Program-made: the position numbers and the translations under genes
Assembly: GCA_041623895.1 (NCBI GenBank)
Contig: JBFJVZ010000232.1
Span: 1-12,120, forward strand
Direction of reading: 5' to 3'
From: JBFJVZ01 sp041623895
GTDB taxonomy: Bacteria; Planctomycetota; Planctomycetia; Pirellulales; Pirellulaceae
DNA: 12,120 nt
Shown here: piece after piece, positions 7,208 to 12,120 of the stretch
Position numbering within the stretch: position 1 is the first letter of the stretch
Layout: the number at the start of each line of letters is the position of its first letter
The notes under the pieces: generated by a model
Told to the model about the DNA's origin: nothing
What the model saw: the letters and a program-made list of their open reading frames with translations, nothing else
Databases searched by the model: none

Positions 7208-8425
7208 TCAGCCTCTCCGCCCTGCCGGCCCGTGGATCAGTTCGGTGAGCAGATTGCCGGCCCGTTGCGAGTCGACCGATGCCGCCAACCGCTGGAGCAA
7301 ATCGATTTGCCGCTGCGAGACTGGGACCGGTGTTCCGGCTACGGGGAAATGAACCAGTGCGCCGGCGATGGCCTCGATCAGCTCGTCAATGCCTTGGCCG
7401 GAGGTGGCGACCGTTTGAAACATCGAATCGTCGATGCCAATGGGATCGGCAATCAGATCAGCTTTGTTGAGCACGCGGAGCACACGTTTTCCCGGTGGCG
7501 TATCCAACAGCGGCGTGCCCGGGGCGCCGACCAAGACAATCAAATCGGCCTCTTCGGCGGCAATTTGAGCACGAGCAACGCCTTGCTGTTCGATCGGCTC
7601 AATGCTTGCTCGTACTCCCGCTGTATCACTCAAGCGGACCGGTACCCCCGCGAACACGGTATCGGCGTGCAGGACATCCCGTGTCGTGCCCGCCAAATCC
7701 ATGGTGATGCTGCGGGCATAGCCGGCCATCGCGTTGACCAAGCTGCTCTTGCCGACATTGGGCGGTCCCAACAACACGACTCGATATCGATGCCCGAGCC
7801 GCACGCCGAGATCCGCCAGCGACAACGTTTGCTCTGCGAGCGAGCGGACTTTTTCCAGGGCGTCGTCGGATTGTCCGAGCATTGCCAGCCCATGGTAGCA
7901 CCGATCGAGCATCGCGCCGCGAATCTGGTCCATTGCGATTGCGGCCATGGAAGCGGTCAGACAAGCGCTCAAGACCTGTTCCGCCTCGCGGATCAGCAGC
8001 GGCTGGTGCGGATCCCCGATCCACTCCGCTGAATCGACGCATCTTGCGCCCAATTCCCGCAAATCGTCGATGATTCGTGCACTTGCAGCCCTGCCGCCGT
8101 GGCAATGGATCTCGAGTTCGTTGTCAGCCAGGGGCACAACGACAACGGATTCAGCCGTGGCGATCGGGGGCTCAGGATCGTGCCCGTGATCTTGCTTGGC
8201 CCAGCTTCCGCAGCGCACTTGGCCGGGTCGCAGCTGACGCCGCGTTGCCGGGGCAAAGCATTGCGAAATCAGTGCGACGGCGTTCGCACCTCGGACGCCG
8301 ATCACTGCAATCGCGGACCGACCATAACCGGTCAACAGCGAGCAGCAGCTGTCTCCGCGTGAATTGCCATCTGTGCTATCTGCGAAATTGCTTTTGATGG
8401 GATCAGCGTTTTTAGGTAAAGACAT
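7208..8425 (-). CDS. MnmE/TrmE-related GTPase paralogue lacking the C-terminal catalytic motif
   Basis: A 405-aa protein with MnmE architecture. The N-terminal domain keeps YGRSAIAVIGVRG (34-46) and EIHCHGG (105-111), matching the tetrahydrofolate-binding domain of MnmE. The inserted G domain is complete: P-loop GPPNVGKSS (220-228), switch I GTTRD (246-250) after the K-loop-like SITMDLA, G3 DTAG (267-270), G4 NKAD (320-323) and G5-like TSGQG (341-345). MnmE normally ends in FCIGK, whose cysteine is needed for the tRNA wobble-uridine modification done with MnmG; this protein ends GPAGRRG with only about 60 residues after G5, and the EFTxRAFxNGKxDL consensus is replaced by EWIGDPHQPLLIREAEQ. 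I therefore do not call it mnmE. The ATG at 8425 (MSLPKNAD) is preferred because the longer frame adds 31 poorly structured residues. No SD is visible. It is divergent from the metallopeptidase gene. Confidence 0.85.
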   Translation of the reverse strand: MSLPKNADPIKSNFADSTDGNSRGDSCCSLLTGYGRSAIAVIGVRGANAVALISQCFAPATRRQLRPGQVRCGSWAKQDHGHDPEPPIATAESVVVVPLADNELEIHCHGGRAASARIIDDLRELGARCVDSAEWIGDPHQPLLIREAEQVLSACLTASMAAIAMDQIRGAMLDRCYHGLAMLGQSDDALEKVRSLAEQTLSLADLGVRLGHRYRVVLLGPPNVGKSSLVNAMAGYARSITMDLAGTTRDVLHADTVFAGVPVRLSDTAGVRASIEPIEQQGVARAQIAAEEADLIVLVGAPGTPLLDTPPGKRVLRVLNKADLIADPIGIDDSMFQTVATSGQGIDELIEAIAGALVHFPVAGTPVPVSQRQIDLLQRLAASVDSQRAGNLLTELIHGPAGRRG

Positions 8426-8500
8426 ATTTGGAAAATTGAATACACTGTCCCGACCGCCTTGATTGACTCCATGGAGCTGTTCTGTCGATCCACGTTTGCT
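8426..8500. promoter_or_regulatory. Compact divergent promoter region
   Basis: Only 75 bp separate the chosen starts of the GTPase (8425, minus) and the metallopeptidase (8501, plus); alternative plus-strand starts at 8459 (TTG), 8471 (ATG) and 8531 (ATG) change this. Both promoters must lie here or inside the genes. An AT-richer patch at about 8424-8445 is present, but no confident boxes were found. Confidence 0.35.
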
Positions 8501-9523
8501 ATGGCCGATCGTAAGCACAATCTATCATCAATGTCCGACGAGCAGTTGCTCAACTTGCGGATGTGCGATTTAAAACTTGCCATCCGCGGCACTGCGCTGG
8601 AGGCGCGGATCGAGCAGTTGAATGAGGAATTGGCTCATCGCGAGCTAAACTTTCGTCCTCATTTCTGGCTCAGCGACGATTGGTTTTCGCCCGATGGCGT
8701 TCCGGGCGTGGCAATCCCTTTTTACATGGCACATCCGCGCTTGATGCGACTGCAGCGCAGGCAGCTGTTGGAGGTTGAGGGTGGAACGCAAGATTGGTGC
8801 ATGAAGATTTTGCGGCACGAAGTCGGTCACGCGATTGACACGGCCTTTCGGTTGCGTCGGAAAGCCAAATTTCGAAAACTTTTTGGCCGGCCATCTGAGC
8901 CTTATCCGGAATATTACCAACCCACACCGTCCAGCCGCGACTACGTGCTACATCTGGAGATGTGGTATGCTCAATCGCATCCTTTGGAAGATTTTGCGGA
9001 GACATTTGCGGTTTGGTTACGTCCCGGTTCGCGCTGGCGAACGCGGTACCGTGGCTGGCCGGCGATGCGGAAATTGGAGTATGTGGATGACTGCATGAAA
9101 TCTCTGAATGGGAAAAAGCCGCCCGTGCGGAGTCGCGCCTGTACGGATTCGCTTTCACGGATTCGCAAGACTCTGCGTACTCACTATCAGTTGAAGCGTC
9201 AGCACTACGGGTTGGATTATCCTAATTTCTTCGATAACGATTTGAGAAAACTCTTTTCATCCGATGCCGAACATCGCCGCCACATGACGGCTGCGACTTT
9301 TCTGACGCGGATTCGAGCCGACCTGCGTCGGTCCGTTGCCAAGTGGACTGGGGAACATTCCTACACAATTGATCAAGTGATCCAAGAAATGATCGAAAGG
9401 TGCCGCGAGTTGAAATTGCGGCTGGGAAGTTCGGCCGACGAAGCGCGCCGTGATGCCATGATTCTGGTTGCCGTGCGCACGACCAATTTCTTGCACGAGG
9501 GAAGGCATAGGGTTGCCGTATGA
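8501..9523 (+). CDS. Putative zinc-binding metallopeptidase (HExxH type)
   Basis: A 340-aa protein with the zincin motif RHEVGHAID: His106, Glu107 and His110 would bind zinc and activate water. A downstream HPLEDFAETFAVWL (160-173) supplies Glu163 or Glu167 as a third ligand, as in gluzincin-like families. Flanking motifs (RPHFWLSDDWFSPDGVPGVAIPFY 52-75, MLEVEGGT-like LLEVEGGT 89-96, PYPEYYQP 135-142, VLHLEMWYAQSHP 149-161) match a bacterial family usually labelled 'putative zinc-binding metallopeptidase'. The C-terminal 130 residues are basic and helical. There is no signal peptide or TM segment, so it is predicted cytoplasmic. Start is uncertain: TTG 8459, ATG 8471, 8501 or 8531; none has an SD. 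Its stop overlaps the next start by 4 bp (ATGA at 9520), so it is coupled to the ATP-grasp gene. Substrate unknown. Confidence 0.8.
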   Translation: MADRKHNLSSMSDEQLLNLRMCDLKLAIRGTALEARIEQLNEELAHRELNFRPHFWLSDDWFSPDGVPGVAIPFYMAHPRLMRLQRRQLLEVEGGTQDWCMKILRHEVGHAIDTAFRLRRKAKFRKLFGRPSEPYPEYYQPTPSSRDYVLHLEMWYAQSHPLEDFAETFAVWLRPGSRWRTRYRGWPAMRKLEYVDDCMKSLNGKKPPVRSRACTDSLSRIRKTLRTHYQLKRQHYGLDYPNFFDNDLRKLFSSDAEHRRHMTAATFLTRIRADLRRSVAKWTGEHSYTIDQVIQEMIERCRELKLRLGSSADEARRDAMILVAVRTTNFLHEGRHRVAV

Positions 9524-10548
9524 GCAAGCTGCGTGTGCTAGTGCTTGTTCGTGAAGGTCACGTACCACCGGAAACACTCAAGGGCATCAGCGACGAACAG
9601 CTTGATGACTGGAAAGCGGAATTCGATGTTTGCGAAACGCTCCGGCGATTGGGACACGACGTGCTGCCGGTGGGCGTTTACGATGATTTGTCTCCCATCC
9701 GCAACGCCTTGCGCGAGTTCAAACCTGATATCACATTCATGCTGTTGGAAGAATTCCACGGTGTGCCGACTTATGACTTTGCCATCATCAGTTACTTGGA
9801 ATTAATGCAACAGCCTTACACCGGCTGCAATCCCCGTGGCTTGTTGCTCAGTAAAGACAAGGCACTGTCGAAAAAAATTCTCACTTATCACCGCATTCCG
9901 ACTCCGCGATTTGCTGTTTTTCCGATTGGCCGCACTGTCCATCGGCCAAAAAAACTGGAGTTTCCCCTGTTCGTCAAATCGGTGGTCGAAGACGCCTCGT
10001 TTGGCATTTCCCAAGCCTCGATCGTTAACACGGACGAAGCCTTGGCCGAACGAGTCATGTTCATCCACGACAAAACCAACGATGATGCGATTGCCGAACA
10101 ATACATCCAAGGCCGCGAGTTATACGTGGGTGTGATTGGCAATAATCGACTCAAGACCTTCCCTGCCTGGGAGATGGACTTTGGCAAAATGCCTGATGAC
10201 ATCGCCAAGATCGCCACCAGACAAGTCAAGTGGAATCACAAATACCAGGAAAAACACGGCATCGAGACTTATGCCGCGAAGGGACTGGATGAAATGACGC
10301 AGCAGCGGTTGTCAAAGTTGTGCAAACGCGTCTATCGCGCCTTGAACATGAGCGGCTACGGACGTATGGATTTGCGGATGACCGAATCCGGCGAGTTCTA
10401 CGTGATCGAAGCCAACGCCAATCCCAACATCGAATACGGCGAAGACTTTGCCGAATCAGCTCATCAGGTCGGCATCGAATACGAAGCCTTGCTGCAACAA
10501 ATCCTGAACCTTGGCTTGCGATACAAAGCAGCCTGGATGCTGGCTTGA
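9520..10548 (+). CDS. ATP-grasp ligase, D-Ala-D-Ala-ligase-like
   Basis: A 342-aa cytoplasmic enzyme expected to activate a carboxylate as acyl-phosphate with ATP and join it to an amine. Visible motifs: PYTGCNPRGLLLSKDK (99-114), the ATP lysine in PLFVKSVVEDASFGIS (Lys153, with glycine-type loop 157-163), AEQYIQGREL (192-201), an omega-loop-like KWNHKYQEKHGIETYAAKG (237-255), and the Mg-binding set Asp284 (GYGRMDL) with Glu297 and Asn299 (IEANANPN). These match D-Ala-D-Ala ligase spacing, but the N-terminal motif that holds the first D-Ala in true Ddl enzymes is missing (LVREGHVPP instead), so I would not call it ddl. Length is near that of Ddl (about 300-370). The start ATG is fixed by the ATGA overlap with the metallopeptidase stop, implying translational coupling. 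Amino acid, peptide or protein substrate is unknown. Confidence 0.88.
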   Translation: MSKLRVLVLVREGHVPPETLKGISDEQLDDWKAEFDVCETLRRLGHDVLPVGVYDDLSPIRNALREFKPDITFMLLEEFHGVPTYDFAIISYLELMQQPYTGCNPRGLLLSKDKALSKKILTYHRIPTPRFAVFPIGRTVHRPKKLEFPLFVKSVVEDASFGISQASIVNTDEALAERVMFIHDKTNDDAIAEQYIQGRELYVGVIGNNRLKTFPAWEMDFGKMPDDIAKIATRQVKWNHKYQEKHGIETYAAKGLDEMTQQRLSKLCKRVYRALNMSGYGRMDLRMTESGEFYVIEANANPNIEYGEDFAESAHQVGIEYEALLQQILNLGLRYKAAWMLA

Positions 10549-10549
10549 T

Positions 10550-10595
10550 AAGCTGGACCGCGGTGTCTAGCAATACCACCAAATCTCCCCAGCTT
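10550..10595 (+). terminator. Possible stem-loop after the ATP-grasp gene
   Basis: AAGCTGG at 10550-10556 pairs with CCAGCTT at 10589-10595, and GGTG/CACC could pair inside. The loop is long and there is no T-run after it, so it may be only an RNA structure near the operon end. Confidence 0.25.
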
Positions 10596-10641
10596 CCGGT
10601 TAATTTGTCAGCCTAGTGCTCCGTCAACTCTTGACTTTAGG

Positions 10642-10705
10642 GTAGCCGGATTCGCCAGAATTCGGTTCGTTCCACGATACCCCGAAGTCTGGCGACATCG
10701 GCTAC
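10642..10705. repeat. Imperfect long inverted repeat (24-nt arms, 16-nt loop)
   Basis: Arms at 10642-10665 and 10682-10705 match at 20 of 24 positions when one is reverse-complemented; shared blocks are GTAGCCG, TCGCCAGA and TTCGG. The flanks extend the symmetry loosely (ttaGGGT at the left, ACCCTAAG at 10713-10720). A small perfect hairpin GTCAA-CTC-TTGAC (10623-10635) lies just left. The form is that of a dispersed palindromic repeat (REP/MITE-like). My impression that the GTAGCCG...CGGCTAC theme recurs in Pirellulaceae genomes is memory, not checked here. Confidence 0.65.
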
Positions 10706-10741
10706 GACCATCACCCTAAGATTGAATCTGGACAAAGCACG

Positions 10742-10820
10742 AGAGCATTTTCAACAACGATGTGTCCATCGAAAAAGGGGCCTTTTTCGGAAACGGCTAC
10801 GTGAAAGATGAAAATGCTCT
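10742..10820. repeat. Nested palindromic element, 79 nt, ending at the DinB stop
   Basis: The outer arms AGAGCATTTTCA (10742-10753) and TGAAAATGCTCT (10809-10820) are a perfect 12-bp inverted repeat. The core has a second one, CGAAAAAG-GGGC-CTTTTTCG (10770-10789). Between them the two sides are only partly complementary. The right arm runs into the stop codon of the minus-strand DinB-like gene (10819-10821). The A5-GGGGCC-T5 core could act as a bidirectional terminator between the convergent genes; the outer arms look like a MITE-like unit. Confidence 0.65.
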
Positions 10821-11373
10821 AGCCGCCACCACCGCGGCTGCGCCCAGTGCCCCACGTCGATGCGTTGTGCTGTTGGCTTTGCCCCGGCGCGATCGTCAGC
10901 CATTGCCATTCCCCTTGATGGACCGCACGAGCGGTCTGCATGATTTGGCCGGCGTGATAAGCAACATGCGTGACACCACGGATGATTGCCTTGGGGACGG
11001 AGTGGGCTTCGCCGCGAATCAAGACCGTTCGCGTCATGTCCTCGGGCTGCAGCGACAGGATCGTTGCGGTGAAAAGTTGCCAACCGGCGTCGAAGTAGTC
11101 GATCAACGAGGCCCTGTCGCCGTCCCAGTCTTGGAATTCGGCGTCGCGATCACGAGTTGGTTTTTCGCCATCGGTCGTCAAAAAATCAGTCCAGCGACTT
11201 TGCAAATTCCCAGCCAAATGCCGGAGGATCACCGCGACGCTGTTCATGTCCGGCGACGGCCGCATGTGCATTTCCTGATCCGACAGTTGAGTGATCGCCG
11301 CATCAATCATCCGCCGATGCGAGCGGATCATCTCCGTGGTTGCTGCGATCCAGAGATCGTGATCGTCGGACAC
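10819..11373 (-). CDS. DinB-superfamily protein (DUF1572-like)
   Basis: A 184-aa four-helix-bundle protein of the DinB/YfiT superfamily, whose members often bind a metal through three histidines and include thiol-dependent S-transferases. Here the triad is likely His52 (ILRHLAGN), His136 and His140 (THVAYHAGQI); WTDFLTTDGE (61-70) and the D-W-D segment 82-86 fit the DUF1572 type. It is not part of the SOS response despite the name, and its substrate is unknown. The C-terminus is a low-complexity tail (TWGTGRSRGGGG). The start is GTG at 11373 with GGGAG about 6 nt upstream. The last codon and stop fall inside the right arm of a palindromic element, so the tail may have been reshaped by that insertion. 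It converges with the ATP-grasp gene. Confidence 0.85.
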   Translation of the reverse strand: MSDDHDLWIAATTEMIRSHRRMIDAAITQLSDQEMHMRPSPDMNSVAVILRHLAGNLQSRWTDFLTTDGEKPTRDRDAEFQDWDGDRASLIDYFDAGWQLFTATILSLQPEDMTRTVLIRGEAHSVPKAIIRGVTHVAYHAGQIMQTARAVHQGEWQWLTIAPGQSQQHNASTWGTGRSRGGGG

Positions 11374-11529
11374 GGCTTGCTCCCTGCAGTAGCGATGAGT
11401 GCTGCTAACCAGACCAGCCTTTCAATCTAACTGACCCGCAGCGTGAGTTTTGAGGCGTTTTTCCGCCTTGGTTCTCTCAGCCCTGGGATCGCTGGATTTC
11501 TTGGCTGGGCGGGAGTAGCCATTTTCCTG

Positions 11530-11556
11530 TTGCCATCAGCGTCGAAATGCTAAAAT
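11530..11556 (+). promoter_or_regulatory. Possible sigma70-type promoter for the last gene
   Basis: TTGCCA (11530-11535) and TAAAAT (11551-11556) resemble -35 and -10 boxes with a short 15-nt spacer; TGC before TAAAAT gives an extended -10. This would start a transcript about 35 nt before the GTG at 11599. Seen by eye only. Confidence 0.3.
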
Positions 11557-11598
11557 CAGTTTCATCATTTTGCCGCCGACGCTTTGCAGGGGAACTGA

Positions 11599-12120
11599 GT
11601 GACGGGCTTTCGGACTTCTTCGATCTACTTGGCGTTCGCCTTGGGTGCCCTCATTTGGATGGTTGCCACGCCGGATGTCACTGTGGTTAGCGGCGCCGAT
11701 AGCCGCGTGAAATCGCGATTGGCTCGTATTTTGGTTGGACGCAATGAAGTCAATCGGCAAAAGCGTTTGGCCGCGCTCGCGCACAATGTTGCCGGGCGGA
11801 TCGACGGCATGCACGACTTGATCTACGCGCTTGATTATCATGCCGCAGCGGCCGCTGAGGGCGAAGAGTTACCGCCAAGTTTTTCAACATTGGCCGATGT
11901 GGTTGCCCAAATCAAGCGGCCACAGGCACGAGACGCCGTGATTGGACTTTTGGATTGCCCACAAGTGGTCGTGGCAATCGTCGCCGCAGATGTTTTGGGA
12001 CAACACCAAATTTACGAAGCGATCGAACCACTGAAGGGCCAGGTCGAGCGGCCCGAGTTCGAGTCCTTGTATGGATTTCGTTTCAGCCTGGTTCGTTCGC
12101 TGGTGCAAATGGAGCATCCG
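11599..12120 (+). CDS. Membrane-anchored HEAT-like protein, 5' part (runs off the window)
   Basis: An open frame of 174 codons without a stop continues past the right edge. The start is GTG at 11599, preceded by AGGGG with a spacing of about 7 nt. Residues 9-23 (IYLAFALGALIWMVA) form a signal peptide or N-terminal TM anchor, so the rest is probably outside the cytoplasm. Residues about 45-80 are helical and basic. From about 108 on, the sequence has the regular helix-pair spacing of HEAT-type repeats: ARDAVIGLLDCPQVVVAIVA, ADVLGQHQIYEAIEPLKGQ, then FSLVRSLVQME at the edge. HEAT repeats usually bind proteins, and in planctomycetes are common in exported cytochrome or dehydrogenase fusions; nothing here shows which partner domain follows. 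HEAT assignment is tentative; coding status is firm. It is divergent from the DinB-like gene (225 bp gap). Confidence 0.75.
   Translation, partial: MTGFRTSSIYLAFALGALIWMVATPDVTVVSGADSRVKSRLARILVGRNEVNRQKRLAALAHNVAGRIDGMHDLIYALDYHAAAAAEGEELPPSFSTLADVVAQIKRPQARDAVIGLLDCPQVVVAIVAADVLGQHQIYEAIEPLKGQVERPEFESLYGFRFSLVRSLVQMEHP

Noticed and set aside
7232..8032. 266-codon plus-strand open frame
   Set aside because: It lies wholly antisense to the GTPase gene with its complete G1-G5 motifs; high GC favours such shadow frames.
9520..10548. Calling the ATP-grasp gene ddl (D-alanine--D-alanine ligase)
   Set aside because: ATP and Mg motifs fit, but the N-terminal D-Ala-binding motif is missing and the neighbour is a peptidase, not a cell-wall or division gene.
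10613..10821. CRISPR array or insertion sequence in the repeat-rich gap
   Set aside because: Repeats are inverted and nested, not direct with regular spacers, and no transposase fits in the space.
10762..11430. 222-codon plus-strand open frame
   Set aside because: Antisense to the DinB-like gene, and its first part translates the palindromic element. No SD or domain seen.

Overview
The window looks like chromosomal DNA of a planctomycete, most likely of the Pirellulaceae (Rhodopirellula and relatives). The reasons are a PQQ-type beta-propeller lipoprotein with a WPAWRGP opening, a secreted alpha/beta hydrolase with a GGCTCENA motif, a DinB-like DUF1572-type protein, mid-range GC, short and often SD-poor leaders, and frequent strand switching. 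This assignment rests on recognising the families, not on a search.

Layout. Positions 1-168 hold no gene I can support. From 6595 down to 169, four minus-strand genes run in the same direction: a PQQ-like propeller lipoprotein (6595-5258), a small unknown protein (5161-4901), a TPR protein fused to a peroxiredoxin-like domain (4767-2467) and a tandem alpha/beta hydrolase (2340-169). Gaps are 96-133 bp, so they may or may not be one transcript. Three of the four carry export signals, which suggests an envelope or periplasmic function (macromolecule hydrolysis, redox, scaffold proteins). Divergently, 6784-7110 (+) encodes a small membrane-anchored protein. It converges on 8425-7208 (-), a GTPase related to MnmE/TrmE that has lost the C-terminal FCIGK catalytic end and most of the helical-domain consensus.

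The centre of interest is 8501-10548 (+). It is a two-gene unit with a 4-bp ATGA overlap: a putative HExxH zinc metallopeptidase followed by an ATP-grasp ligase of the D-Ala-D-Ala ligase fold. A peptide-bond cutter translationally coupled to a carboxylate-amine ligase suggests a small peptide-making or peptide-tagging pathway with unknown substrate. Downstream lies a 10613-10821 block of nested inverted repeats, probably dispersed palindromic (MITE/REP-like) elements, ending exactly at the stop of a DinB-superfamily gene (11373-10819, GTG start). The window closes with the 5' part of a membrane-anchored, HEAT-like protein starting at a GTG with a good SD (11599 to beyond 12120).

No rRNA, tRNA, CRISPR array, insertion sequence transposase or phage gene was seen. 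The non-standard features most worth following are the metallopeptidase/ATP-grasp pair, the degenerate MnmE paralogue, and the palindromic block.
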